Part shown: positions 10,440 through 22,716 of the stretch, one piece after another
Numbering within the stretch: the stretch's first letter is position 1
Layout: each line of letters starts with the position of its first letter
DNA from: Amborella trichopoda
Taxonomy: Eukaryota; Streptophyta; Magnoliopsida; Amborellales; Amborellaceae
Length of the DNA stretch: 64,000 nucleotides
Direction of reading: 5' to 3'
NCBI RefSeq assembly: GCF_000471905.2
Contig: NW_006499364.1
Span: 2,067,061 to 2,131,060, forward strand
Notes under the pieces: model-generated
Seen by the model: the letters and a program-made list of their open reading frames with translations, nothing else
The model's database searches: none
What the model was told of the DNA's origin: nothing
Translations under genes and position numbers: made by a program

Positions 10440-11900
10440 TAATTTTTCCTTTGTTTTTTTTTTATCTATTTTCACACACCACATGGCTTCTGGGTTCTTC
10501 CACCCCTTTATCCGGATCGGGGATTTCTCATTCGCACATTCGTGAGAGTCCCTCGGGAACAAGTTCCTCGAACTTCCTTCCCAACCTTTCTTCTTAGCAA
10601 AGATGCAGTGTCTAGCTCCTAGGTCTTTGCATTGGTATAACATTTGCTATCACTCACAGCATACACCCTGTCACGGGCAAGTCACTTGTTGGTCATATTG
10701 CCAAGGTATGCCGAAATACTGCCCAGTCCCTTTCTGTAAAAGGCAAGGAAGTTGTCGTTGCTTCTACAGGTCGGCACAAGGCCACCCCCCACATTCCTAC
10801 ACCACCTCGAGTCTCTATGATTAGAGACTCAACACATCGAGGAGGAGCCCCTGGGGCCTCCACCTCTCGCACACAATCTAAGACTCATGGGTTATCCATT
10901 CGAGTCACACCTCGAGGTATCCCTTGTGTTACCTCAAGTACGCGCTCAGGATCAGACCTCCCTGGGTCGAAACCTGTGCGCATACGTATACACCCCACTA
11001 CTAGGGGTAATGTCGTTGCTTCGCCAACCCAAGCACACGGAAGACGACCCCTTTGCCTCCCACTTAGCGCATACTTGCGCACCCTGTAAGGGGTAGGCTT
11101 CCACCTGTTCCCTTACAGACACGTGCTCACAGTTCTTAGCCTCCTAAGGCCAGATCACTTGTTCGAGCCCGAGCTGACCCCCAAGTCACTCGGAATGCTA
11201 CTTCAAGGGGCGTACACGCGCCACCTTCCCATACCACTGCTTGCTCCCGACCAAGACATCATCGAGAGCCGGACCCCCCTTTTTCTACCCTTTCTCCTCG
11301 TGACAAATATCTTAAGATATGGTACTCGAAGGTTTTCCTTAAGAATACCATCCTTAGCCAGCCTCATCAGGTCGGCTATGAGTCTAGCGCCCACAAAGGA
11401 GTTCGGGGCAGAGGCTTGAAGATTGATGAAGTTCTTCAACTTTTAAGGCAGCAGCCCAAGCTGGCCCCTATCCATAGTCCACATTCTCTGCCCTATCGTA
11501 TGAACACGGCCCTCTCATGTGCTAAGAAGGCAGGTCAACCTCGACCCCAGTCTCAGTTCTGGAGAGGGGTCTATCGTAGTCTAAAGCTCAAGCAAGACAA
11601 AGGATTGCAGATTCTGATTAAGGAGCCGATCAGAAAAGTCAAGGCACCCAGCTCCAAGGGTCTCCCCACTCAAAATCCCTTCTACCCTCTTTGAATCACA
11701 GAGACTGAAGAAGAAGTGCGAGAATCATACACTGTAGTCAGTGTCATAGAAGATGACTCAACCACCCAGTAGCCAAGGTCCCAAGATCGTCGAGAACTTG
11801 TCCTTACTCGCTTGGCATACAAGAGTCGAGTCCAGTAGGGGCATGTTGACCTGCTGACTGATCTACCATGTTCGATATGCCAACCTCGGAAGCCTTCAAC
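10440..11900 (+). pseudogene. Element D upstream ORF region (ORF1-like), fossil
   Basis: A protein-coding remnant lies between the primer site and gag. A segment near 10,635-10,790 encodes HPVTGKSLVGHIAKVCR and nearby KGKEVVVA. These correspond to HPTTSKSLVGHIARACR and GGKQVVVA in element A (47,280-47,400) and a similar stretch in E (22,260-22,380). Conservation at protein level in three elements argues for a real, formerly translated region. It could be an Ogre-type ORF1 or a long N-terminal extension of Gag. I recognise no known domain. Broken. Confidence 0.6.
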
Positions 11901-11918
11901 CGCACCAAAGGCTAACCC

Positions 11919-13830
11919 TTGAGAGAAATAGTCAACGTCATGGTTGTGAACGAACTTGGTGACTCCCAGGAAGCACACATAGAAAAGTTCAAACAGATGG
12001 TGCAAGCGATGATGGAGAAGATTGATCGCATGGAAGACGCGCGACATTCAGCTAACCATGTGGTCAATTCCCATCATTCAGATGATACAACTCTAAGGCA
12101 GCCTCCTCTTCCTTCCTCACAGGACAATTCTGTCCCTCACCCTGTCTCACAGGCAAACATCAATGCTATGGTGACTCATAGCCTAAAGAGTAGACAAATC
12201 CTGGGACTACAGGGTGCAACGCTTTACCAGAAGCCTTACCCCTCTTACATTGATCATGTGGTTTTTCCCTTTGACTACCAGAAAGGGAAGTTTCCCCTGT
12301 TTGATGGTACAACCTCCTCACACCAGCATATCACCCATTTCCAAGTGGCATATCGAGAGATGGCGGCTGATGGGAGGCTCCTCCTTCAGTTCATTGAAAC
12401 TCTTGATGGCTCGACCTTTCAGTGGTATGCTTGGCTTCCCCCAAATTCAGTGCATACTTAGGAAGAAATGGAGAAATTGTTCCATCGGCATTTCTATGAG
12501 GTTGAGAGGGAGGTCCAAACCATCGAACTTCTCACCTTGACCCAGAAACCAGATGAACCAGTAGATCAATTCATAGCAAGGTGGAGAGATTTGGCCGCTC
12601 GCCATCCCAATCGCTTGCTTGAGAAAGAAGCAGTTCATACCTGTTTTCGAAACCTGCAACCTAAGATCACTATACATGTTGAGGCCTCCAATCCGACCTC
12701 CATGTTAGAGCTGATCTTTAAGTCAGTTCAGATAGAGAGTCTGTCACGCCATCATGGTGGGTCACGACAACAGTCTTAAGCTTGGGAAACAACCAGGGCA
12801 ATGGTAATCTCAGACCAACGCTCAGGGCAACTAACAAAAAAGTATGATCAGTGCAACTGTTACCATCAGTGATCCAAAGAAGGCTCCCTCTTAGACTTTG
12901 GACCTCTCTGAAGGGGTAAGCACAACAAAAATAACACCTCAGGCAGGCAAACAGCAGCCGTCATACAATAGGTGCCCCACCTGCAAACCTTAATCGAGAT
13001 GACTATTTGGACCAGACATCAGAATAAGGTTTATCCTTTTGAAAAGGAATGAGTTCATGCACTGCTCCGACTACTGCTGGAATAGAACATGATTGAGCTG
13101 GCTGAGATAAAGTTTCTCGTTCAAGCTGGTCTCGATACACACGTGATGTACTATGCTTACCATCGAATGGTAAACCACTCTAAAGAAGAATGCTACACCC
13201 TTAAAGACCTCATCGAGGCTCTATCCAGAAGGGTCAAATAAAGCTTAAAGAACTCAAGAAAGCATTCTGGGCAGCAGAAGCATCCCACGTAGTGACAATT
13301 CAGGATGAGGATGAGTCATCCAGCGTCCTTCGCGCCTTATTTTCCATGATGCGTCTAGAAGGCCTCATCATGCCAAAAGCAACAAGACAACCCAAGCATC
13401 GGGCTCAAAGAGTCGAGAGTCTCTGGTTTCCATATCATCAGATATGGGGGCATGACTTGAGCGAATTTTTTGACTTCCATAAGCTATTAACAAAGAAAAT
13501 GAAGAGAGGCCAAGAAGTTGGTGATGTGTCAGATAGGGATCCCCAAGTCTCTCCTCCACTGGTATAAGAGGAACCCAAGACCCAGAAATTAATAACTCAG
13601 ACCCTCTTCTAGTCCTGTTTGATGCGACGCTTCAGCAATGAGTCATCAGTCTTACGCCTGCGAGGCAGCTCAAAAACCTCGCTCAAGGGATCGAGAATTA
13701 CTGGTGCCCATACCATCAGATGGGGGGCCATGAGTTGAACGAATGTTATGGGTTTCAAGCTATGATTGCAGAAAATGTTCAGGCAAGTCACATTGCTTAT
13801 GCTGAACACCCATAATGTTGATACTTCCAC
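11919..13830 (+). pseudogene. Element D gag, fossil
   Basis: Gag forms the particle that packages element RNA in the cytoplasm. The N-terminal part has a helical stretch (about 11,960-12,060). The retrotransposon Gag core follows, with YPSYIDHVVFPFDY, GKFPLFDGTTS, STFQWYAWLPPNS, EEMEKLFHRHFYEVE and PDEPVDQFIARWRDLA over about 12,230-12,600. The C-terminal part carries three spaced knuckle-like motifs of the C-x2-H-x4-H-x4-C type near 13,145-13,200, 13,425-13,475 and 13,700-13,755, some degenerate. The same plan is present in A, B and E. A few breaks. No protease follows it. Confidence 0.85.
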
Positions 13831-16641
13831 TCAGGAGAGTGTCCCAGCATAAGACACCCATGATGAAGCCTCTGATCCCGCTGAACCCTCGAATTCCCAA
13901 CCATGGAAAGTCCATCACGGGCAGAGCAAGCTCAAGTCTTTGAAGAGAGAAGCGATTTGTCAAGCTAGTGTTGTTCAGAAGCCTAGGAAGAGGGACTAAG
14001 CACCTCCAAAGGTGACTAGAAGAAGACGAGCACTAAGGGCTGCTCGACGAAAGAACAAAGTTCCTCAACCACCGGACCTGACCAGGCCTAAGCCCCGAGG
14101 CTTGAACACAGGCTAACGTGGGCTGCGTTTTGCATCACCGAGCATGACTAATGCCCCATGTAACCAACGTTGTGCGCACCAGTACTACTCCCTCCCATGA
14201 CCACTCCCGTGCTTGTCAGCTCCACTCGTGCTAGCGTTGTGTGCGCCAATGCTACCCCTGCGTATGTTGCTACTGTCTATTGCTAGTGCCGCGCATGTCT
14301 GAACTCGATAACCGCAGTGAGTGTTCTATCATCATCCTCAACATGAGTTATACTAGTGTGGTAGCCTATCATCCCCAGTCGAGTTAGGTCTATACAAAAA
14401 AGGGTCATGCTTACCCCTTTAATCCCTAGCGGGCCAGTCTCGCACCAAGCTGTCTTATCCCTAGGAGTTGGGTTACCTTCCATGAGCTTATTCCTTGTGG
14501 AGTCTCATTTTCTTTTACCAAGGAGTCACACTCGTCCCTTAATCCCCAATGAAGTCTGCTTTTCATCTAGAAAACCCCTGCTGGTCTTAATCATTTTATC
14601 CCCAGGTGGTCAAATTACTATCCACAGACTTGTCCCCCATGGAGCTTTACTTACTAGGTGACCCAAACAATGGTTTGTGCTGCATGACCCAAAACTGCAC
14701 AGCCATGGGCCGTGTTGCATGACCTTAAACTGCACAGCCTTGGTCTAGGTGCACGACCCTAAATTACATGGTACAAACTATATAACCTAAAACTGTAATG
14801 GAGGTCTAGTTGCACGACCTTAAACTACGTGGTCCATGCTACATGACCTTAAAATGCAAAGCCATGGTCTATATGACCTCAAACTATAGTGCACATCCTG
14901 ACTACATGATGTTAAAAGGCTTAACACCATTGTCCAAACTATGATATTAAACTGTAGTGGAGGTATAGTTGCACGACCTTAAACTGCATGGCCCTAGTTG
15001 CATGACTTTAAACTGCATAACCACGGTCCAAGCTATATGACCTTAAACCATAATACACATCTTAGCTGCATGACGTTAAACTGCTTTGCACAGGTCTTGG
15101 AGGCATGACCTTAAACTCATCCCTACACATGCCCACACGCCCTTTACCTGCATCTTCACGCACGTCTTCCTTAACCGACCCATTCATGTGCACGAACCGC
15201 CTTCATAACCTATCAATAAATCCATCTTCCTTCATTGCCATTCATCATTCTCTAGTGAGACTTACCCGTGCTCACAAAACGGTGAGCCATCCCGCCATCC
15301 ATACTCGCTGTCAGCTAGTGGGTCACCACTTTCCACCTTCCACCCATACATCATCCATCTCTCATATGTAGCCTCGTGCCATCTCCCCAAAGTGAGTTAA
15401 AACCACCACCATACTCACTCCATGGCCTCCACAGACTGTCATTCACCTCCACCATGGTCCAGTTGTATGATCTTAAATTGTAGTGCACATCCTGTCCGCA
15501 TGACGTTAAAAGGCTTCGCATAGGTCTCGAGGGCATGACCTTAAACATGCTTTCATAAAAGAATAATGGGCATAGTGTATACCTAAACAAGGGAACACCA
15601 TGAGTAAAAATGACAGACGGGCATGGTCATGAAACCATGAGTAAAAGAGTTTCGTGAGAATAAAAACACGGGCACGCTGAATACCCGAAAGGGAACCGTG
15701 AGTAAAAGGGGGAAGAATAAGGGTGGACATGGCTGAAAGATCATGGGTAAAATATCCCCAAATAAAAAGGAATGATGGTGTAAACCGTATCTATGGTGCC
15801 ACTTCCCAAGTCCAAGTGAACCAATAAAGGGCACTTGGATCAATAAACACGATGATGTAGCACTCTCTTCTACAGGCAGCTTCAACCCTCATTCAAAAGA
15901 AGAATCCATGGTGTCACAATACCAGGACCCAAAAATACGAGCATCAAGCAAGATTTTGACAGCTTGACTCCATTTACAAAAAGGACTCAAAGGATAGAAG
16001 ACTCGCCAAGAAGGCATGAGAAGTCTCATGAGGAAGAGCACTATTCCTACAAGGTCACTAACACACACCAAAATGCTAAAGACGCCCCAAGAAAGGCTAA
16101 GTCAGCCAGAACTTAGACCTGTTATGCAAACAAAATTGCTAGCAGTAGGCATGGGTTATACCCACAGCAGGTCACTTCGATAAACTGAGGTACCCTGCTC
16201 ACCAAGTACAATCTGGTACACCACCCAAGTGGATGCCAACCAAAGGCCCTTCAGCAGACTATCCACAATAAACAACAATTCAAACAAACCCAGATCAAAT
16301 GGGAAAAATTCCCTTCAGCGTGGCACTCGACCACCAGACAGGCTTGATTATGACCAGTGAGGTCTGTACAAAATCCTCAACTGTCAGAAACACAAATAGT
16401 CCCTTGAGGGTGAGGACTTCGACAGGATCCCTAAAAAAAGTCTCTTCTCCCCCTAAAGTCTCCATGGATGGACCTGTACATTGCATCTGAATGTCTGAGC
16501 ATCCTAGTTACAACATTGCGTGGACCTCCTCGGTGTTGACATGGTCATGTAGCTAAGAAGAAAAAGTAATAAAGCCAAAAGAATTTTTTTTAATGTTGTC
16601 CTTCTCGTTTCTCTCGAAGCACAAGATTCGGTAGGGCAAGT
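13831..16641 (+). other. Element D non-coding 3' half with tandem repeats
   Basis: No coding sequence is recognised. In order it holds short degenerate repeats with GTTGTGCGC(C/A) (14,165-14,290), 'ATCCCC(A/T)' repeats (14,370-14,660), the 'CCTTAAACTGCA' repeat field (14,650-15,550), a run of 'CCATGAGTAAAAG' units (15,590-15,760), and a tail to the 3' LTR. All have reverse-strand counterparts in the same relative order in A (33.8-36.5 kb) and B (52.6-55.2 kb). The last bases before the LTR (CGGTAGGGCAAGT) sit where the polypurine tract should be. Confidence 0.7.
14650..15550 (+). repeat. Tandem repeat field 'CATGACCTTAAACTGCA' of element D
   Basis: Units of about 30-40 bp carry the core (A/G)CCTTAAACTGCA, interleaved with variants ending TATATGACC or GTTGCACGACC. 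Reverse complements of the same units fill 34,860-36,530 in A and 53,560-55,200 in B. Confidence 0.75.
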
Positions 16642-17918
16642 TGTTTGAAGATATTTCCAGCATCTTGGTCCCTGATGTGGAATAGAAAGGAACCCAGTTA
16701 ATAAAGCTTGAATTACAGTGGAATTCATGAAAGTCTCAGAAATTACCCAAATTGGTTAGAATCTTCCTAAAGCACTTCAAAAGGCCACCTACCAACTTTC
16801 GTTGCGATCCGACATGTCTAAGATAGTGTAGGCAACAAAAAATTTCAAAAAATTAGTCTCTAGCACCCTGCAATAAGCCCCATAACTAGAACTATATTTT
16901 CGACGAGTCAAACAGCTGACCGCCATTGGATTCGACACGGTCGAAACCCCTAGGGGTCATGTTTTGGCTTAATGGGGCATTTCAAGGCAAAGTTATGGGT
17001 AAAATACCAAAAAGGGGTAGTTCATACACTATTCCCATGTGTCCTCTCTGCATCAAATCACCATTAAATGTGACTATTTTTACAGTCTCGGGCAGTGAAT
17101 TTTGGCAGTCATATCTGACTTGTCTTAAGTCGGATTGTGCTCAAACTTTGTGAGCGTGTTTGTTTCATCAAGACGAGCATTTTGATATGTGGCAGGCCCT
17201 GTTACGACACTCGAGCAGGGAGAAAATCTTGAGAGAAGTTGCCAATTTGTGAAGAAAATTACAGGAAAATCAATAGCGACACACCTCTCTCGAGCGACCA
17301 AATCACGATACTCGCATAAAGGATCGATGTGAGACTAGTTCCATCACATGTGTAAGATCCAAGGCTACCATTGGTCTGATTTCAGTCAGATTTCACACAT
17401 GAAGCTAATAAAGTGACTGCAAATTCCAGCCGCCAGAATTCAGATTCCAGTCAAGATCCAAATGATGTTAAATCTTCGTTCAAGCATGAAATCGAGCTGT
17501 GTTTGTTGCCATGCGATCATGACGGCATGATCAGTACAATATAGTGAAGAAATCATGGAAAAACATCAAGAAACGAGCGTAATATTGATGGGAAGTTTTC
17601 AAGATTCATGCAAATGTCAAGTCGCATGATCGTGGCTTAAAAACACGATCCGTGGCTCAAAGTTGGTATCAAATCGATTGCCATATTGAGCCATATAAGA
17701 AAAAATCATCTTTCTGATAAACGGGCACTAAAGCAACCTCAAATTATCCATGGAAGATCACGCACGTTCTAACGTAGCAGCAAGGACTGTTTTGGAATTC
17801 CATGAATTGTTAGACAGGGGTAAAACAGTCCTTTTGTACCAATTTTTAGAATTTATTTTAATTAAAAATAACTGTAATTATCATCAATTGAGATATTTTT
17901 TAGGAATCCACCCATGTT

Positions 17919-17938
17919 TGGGCCCAATTCTATAAATA
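17919..17938 (+). promoter_or_regulatory. Core promoter of D 3' LTR
   Basis: TGGGCCCA (17,919-17,926) and TATAAATA (17,931-17,938), matching the 5' LTR. A GAATAAAG signal follows near 17,985. Confidence 0.65.
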
Positions 17939-18264
17939 CATGCTAAACCTAATTGTAAAAAGATGCCCTCATACTGTCAATCGATGAATAAAGTTTGAGT
18001 TTTTTCCATCAGGTTTGGGAGGCACGTCTTAGAGAGAGAGAGAGAGAGAGAGAAAGGAGAGGGAAGAAAAAGTCTGATACCCGTCGATGAAGGTTTCTTT
18101 CTCTCTCCTTCACTTTTCTCCCTCCTCATATCTATCTTTCTCTCTCTTCCTTCCTCTCATCAATCTATCTATCTCCTCCTTCCTCTCATCCATCTTTCTC
18201 TCTCCTCCTCTTCCTCTCATCTATATCTTCCTCTGCTTCTCTCTGTCTCTCTCATCTCCCGCTC

Positions 18265-19110
18265 AAACAGCACGACAGTGGCCATCGTCGTGCATGCCTC
18301 TCTTTTCCTCTCTCTTCTTCTTCGTTCCTCTTTTCTTCTTACTTTTCTTCTTTTCTTCTCTCCGTCTCTTCTTCTCCTTTCTTCTTCATTCTTGCTGCTC
18401 TATCTTTCTCTCTGTCTCTCTCTTCCTGAACATGCATGACGATGGCAATGTCGTGCACGAATCTCTCTCAATTTTTGTCTCTCTCTAACATACACGATGA
18501 TGGCAACACCGTGCATAAATATATTTCCTTGTTTTCTTCTCTCTCTAACACATACAGCGGTGGTAGCATCATGTGTGTTTCTTTTTCTCCTCTTTCTTTA
18601 TTCTTCTTCTCTCTTTCTTAATTTCTTTCTCCCTCTTTCCTTCTTTCTCCTCTAGCTCTCTCCCAATCTCTTTCCTCACTTTCCTTTGCTCTCTCGTCTT
18701 TCCTTTCTTCTCTCTCTACTTTCCTTTCCTTGTCCTCTTCCTTAAACCCTCTTTCTTCTTCCTTGTCTTTCTCTCATTCTATTATTTATTTTCTTTCATC
18801 CTTTTCTCTCCAGTCATACACGATGATGCCCATCGCCGGGTATGACGTTTTCAGTTTTCCCTTATCCTCTGGAGACATGCACAGTGAGATGGGCCTTAAC
18901 CTGAATGCCGGACATGGCCTCTGTACAAGTTTCCCCTTTCCCATGTTGTGCACGGTGATGCTCATCGCTGCGCATGACACTTCCTTCTCGTTCATGTCTC
19001 TCTCTCTCTTTATCATGGATGACAGAAGTTCATCGTCGTTCATGTTCTTTCTCCCTCCTCTTTCTCTGTCATGGACAGCAGAAGTCCATCGCCGTCCATG
19101 CTTCTGTCTC
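18265..19110 (+). repeat. Hairpin-forming repeats in the D 3' LTR leader
   Basis: Units occur near 18,270 (CACGACAGTGGCCATCGTCGTG), 18,437, 18,497, 18,557, 18,820, 18,955 (GTGCACGGTGATGCTCATCG), 19,015 and 19,075. The inverted arms are visible in most, and CT-rich spacers separate them. Confidence 0.65.
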
Positions 19111-19968
19111 CCTTCTTTTTGTCTCATTTCTCTCTCTTCTTTCACTCTTTTCACTCTCCTTTCTCTTCTTTTCTCTCTTATTTCTCTTTCCCTTTCTCTC
19201 TCTCTTTTCTTTCTCTTCTCTTTTCACTCTTTCTCTTTTCTCTCTCTTTTCATCCCTCTCATCTCTCTTCTTTCTTCTTTCTCTCTCATTTGACCAAGGG
19301 ACAAGTCTAGCATTGCCAAAGTAGTCTTGTCTTCGAGCTGTATTGCTACTGTGCCAGTCCATGTTACCGTTCCCATCTTGCTACCGTATCGAACTTGCCT
19401 TTGTGCTAGGCTGGTTGGTTTGCCATTGAATAGTATTACCATTGTGTCGATCCGCATTACCGTGCACATCTTGCTACCACATTAGATAAATCATCATGCC
19501 AATCTAGCCACTAGGCTAAGCTAGTCACCCGATCAAACATCTCTCGATTTTCTTTTCTTCTCTCTTCTTCTTTCCCCCAACTCTCATCTCATCTCTTTTA
19601 ACTTTTTAATGTGCACGCCTATGTACATTCGCCCAAAGACAAGGTGGGGTCCTTTGGTCGACTTGTCTTGTAAAATTATACATGTGTGTGTGATTGTAGA
19701 AACATGAGAATATAGGCCAAGGGAGGCGATTCTGAACCAGTTGTAGAACTGGGGGGACTTTCTTCGCGAGCTAAGAGGGTGCCCACAAGAGCTAGCCCGA
19801 GTAAGTCTCAAACCAACTTTAAATTCTAACTCATTGGTTGATATACCTGCCCTTGTACTTGAGTAAGGTTCTCGAGTGAGTGATCATAGTTCTCGGGTTC
19901 CCCTGAAACCCGAGAAACATGCAGCCATATCATCTAGATCCAGAGGGTGAGATCGAGGCACCTAACTA

Positions 19969-19973
19969 ATGTC
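19969..19973. repeat. Right target-site duplication of element D (ATGTC)
   Basis: Exact copy of 7,562-7,566, directly after the D 3' LTR. Element E sequence resumes at 19,974. Confidence 0.9.
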
Positions 19974-21485
19974 CTCTTGACGAGATGAGGGAATAAGGTC
20001 GAAGACAACTAATATGAAGTCTTGTAAGGTCGGCAAGGGAGGAAGAGGTCTGAGAAATTCTAGTTTGACCGATAGCTGAGGAAACTTATTCTTCCGACCA
20101 GCAGCCCTTGGTGCTTGTCTTCTTCTAGTCACCTTTGGAGGTGCTTGGTCCGTCTTGCTAGGTTTGTGAACAGCCCTAGCTTGAGGAATCGCTTCTCGCT
20201 TTTAAATACTTGAGCCTGCTCCACCCGTGCTAGTCCATCCATGGCTGGGAAGTTGAGGGTTCAGCGAGATCAGAGGCATCCTTCCAGGAATCTTATGTTG
20301 TAACGCCCTTCTGGATGGACATAGTGCCTTGAGGGTTTTCGACGTAAGTAATGCAACCTCTCTGGAGTTTTTCTGTAACCACAGCTTTGAACCCATAACA
20401 TTCGTTCAGCTCATGGACCCATATCTGAAGGTATGAGCACCAATGATTCTCGATCCCCCGAGCAAGGTGCTTGGGTTTCCTCATCGACGTTGGTGTTATG
20501 AGTCCTTGTTGGAGCATCATATCGAACGGAGCGTGGAGAAGTTCTGTTGATAGCTCATCAAAATGGTGCATGCTTTTGTCTTTCTCCTATATTGTTACCA
20601 TGTGGGATGCCTCAGTTGCTCTGAATGCTTTCTTGAGTTCTTTGAGCTTGATTTGACCCTTTTGGATCAGAGCCTCGATGATGTCTTTAAGTGTATAACA
20701 TTCCTCTATAGAGTGATTTACTCTCTGACGATAAGCACAATATCTTGTGTGAGTATAGAGACCAGCTTGATCAGGAAACTTCATCTCAGGAGGCTCAATC
20801 ATACTCTGCTCCAGTAATAGTCGGAGCAGTGTAGGAACCCATTTCTTTTCAAAAGGATATACCTTATTCTGATGCCTGATTCAATAGTCATCTTGATTAA
20901 GGTTTACGGGTGGAGGTACCCATTGTATGACTGTTGCTTGCCTCCCTGAGGCGTTATCTGGGGCTTTGTTGTGCCTACCCCTTTAGAGAAGTCCAAAGTT
21001 TGAGCGGCAGACTTCTGCGGATCACTGATGGCAACGGCCGCACTTATTACCCTTTTTTGTTGGTTGCCCAGGGCGTTGGTCCAAAAATTAACATTGCCCT
21101 AATTGTTTCCCAATTTTGAAGACTATTGTCGTGACCTAGTATGGTGGCGTGACAAGCTCTCTATGCGAATTGACTTAGCGATCAACTCTGACATGGAGGT
21201 CAGATTGGAGGCCTCAACATGTAGAGCAATCTCAAGATGCATGTTTCACACACAAGTTTGAACTGCTTCCTACTTAGGCATGGGATTGGGATGGTGAGCG
21301 GCCAAATCTCTCCAACTTGTCCTGTGAGGTAGTGGGAGGAGGCTGCCTTTGAGCAACATCACCTGAGTGATGGGAGTTGGCCTCATGGGTAGCCAAGTGT
21401 TGCACAGTTTCCATGCGGTCATTCTTCTCCATCATTACACGCGTTTACAACCATAACGCTGACTGTTTCTCCAACGAGGTCGGCC
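19974..21485 (-). pseudogene. Element E gag, fossil
   Basis: This minus-strand remnant matches the gag regions of A, B and D. Near 20,690-20,770 it encodes a knuckle-like motif (CAYRQRVNHSIEEC, then YTLKDIIEAL). A second follows near 20,395-20,445 (HWCSYLQIWVHELNEC). A Pro/Arg-rich tail (20,070-20,240) resembles the post-knuckle region of A (about 43,980-44,170). The left edge is the D insertion. The core is shorter than in D. Broken. Confidence 0.7.
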
Positions 21486-22640
21486 TTAGGTGCAATTGAG
21501 GGCTTCCGAGCTTGGTGGGTCGCACATGGAAAATACGTCAGCAAGGGGTCAGCATCCCCGATTGGACTCGAGTCTTATACGTGGACCGTGTGAGCATCGT
21601 TTCTTGATGGTCTTGGGGCCGTGGCTGCTGGGTGGTCGAGTCATCTTCTATGACGCTGACCACGGAGCAGGATTCTCGCACCTCTTCTTCAGTCTCTATG
21701 ATTCGAAGAGGGTAGAAGGGATTTTCAAGAAGGAGACCCTAAGAGCTAGGTGTCCTGACTTTTCTGGTCGGCTCGTTAATCAAGATTTGCAGTCCTCTAT
21801 CTTTCATATCTTTGAGGCTACAATAGACTTCTTTCCAGAACTAAGACTGACATCGAGGATGACCCGCCTTCTTAGAGCATGAGAGGGTCGTGTCCATAAG
21901 ATGGGGCAGAGAATGTGGACCTTGGACAGGGGCCAACTTGGGCTATTGCCTTGGAAGTTGTAGAACTTCATCAATCATCAGGCATTTGCCCTGAGCTCGT
22001 TTGTGGGCTCCAGAGGCATATCCGACCTGTTGGAGCTGACTGAGGGTGGTACTCTTACTGAAAACCTTCGAGTACCTGGTCTTGACATTTCCATTGGGAG
22101 AAGAAAGGGCAGAGGAAGAGGGACTGGCTCCCAATAGCATCTGCGTTGGGAGTGAGTAGTGGCTTGGGAAGGTGGCACGTGTACGCCCTTCGAAATAACA
22201 TTTTGGGCGACTTGGGGGTCAGCCCGAGCTCGAACAGGGGGGTGGCCTTGCGGCAGCCCACAACAGCAATGACAATTTGTTTGCCCTTTGCAGCTAAGGA
22301 CTGGGAAGCCTTTTGACATACCTCGGCAATAAGACCAGTGAGTGACATGCCGATAACAGGGTGCATGCTGTGGGTGGTAGCATATGTGATACCAGTGTAG
22401 GGTGCTTTGGTGGAAGTTCCACCAGGGCAAAGAGATGGGGAGTTAGGGAACTTTAAATCCCTCCCCGTGCCTATCCAGGTTACGACCTGAGAGTTAGACA
22501 TTAGGTCTTTGCTCAAAAGAAAAGTTGGGAACAAAGTTCTAGGAACTTGTTCCTGAGAGAAACTCGCGAATGCAGCGATGAGAAATTCCCGATCCGAATG
22601 AATGGGTTAAGGAACCCGGAATCCATGTAGTACGTGAAAA
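21486..22640 (-). pseudogene. Element E upstream ORF region (ORF1-like), fossil
   Basis: It lies between the primer site and gag and corresponds to 46.3-47.6 kb in A and 10.4-11.9 kb in D. The segment near 22,260-22,420 encodes HPVIGMSLTGLIAEVCQ and KGKQIVIAVV, the same conserved block. A second shared block near 22,190-22,230 reads ELGLTPKSPKML. No known domain is recognised. Confidence 0.6.
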
Positions 22641-22697
22641 CCAAAAAACAAAGGAGAAACTAGCCAAATAAGTACGATTCAACGAAGGGGTAGTAAA

Positions 22698-22716
22698 TCC
22701 CTAATGGGACCCACCA
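22698..22716 (-). other. Primer binding site of E, degenerate
   Basis: On the minus strand TGGTGGGTCCCATTAGGGA begins three bases after the LTR end. It is a decayed form of the tRNA-Arg-type site of element A (TGGCGACTCCACTGAGGA). Confidence 0.5.

Larger units (their letters stand above)
7567..19968 (+). mobile_element. Element D: gag-only, non-autonomous LTR retrotransposon inserted in E
   Basis: Two direct LTRs (7,567-10,384 and 16,642-19,968) flank 6.26 kb. The inner part holds a degenerate tRNA-Arg primer site, an upstream ORF region, a gag region with knuckle-like motifs to about 13.8 kb, and then 2.8 kb without coding sequence, rich in tandem repeats. No protease, RT, RNase H or integrase is visible. 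It is flanked by the perfect duplication ATGTC. The LTRs differ, by eye, at roughly one site in six over their first 300 bases, so the insertion is old. Its LTR start (TGTTTGAAGA) is closest to that of E, suggesting E-like elements as the source of its missing enzymes. Broken. Confidence 0.9.
16642..19968 (+). mobile_element. Element D 3' LTR
   Basis: It starts TGTTTGAAG, matches the 5' LTR start to end, and finishes GGCACCTAACTA directly before the ATGTC duplication. At 3,327 bp it is about 500 bp longer than the 5' LTR, mostly through extra sequence in the CT/hairpin zone (18,570-18,960). A core promoter is at 17,919-17,938 and an AATAAA near 17,986. Confidence 0.9.

Noticed and set aside
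12214-12540. Second plus-strand frame overlapping gag of D
   Set aside because: It is a shifted frame of the Gag core. The recognised Gag motifs lie in the other frame.
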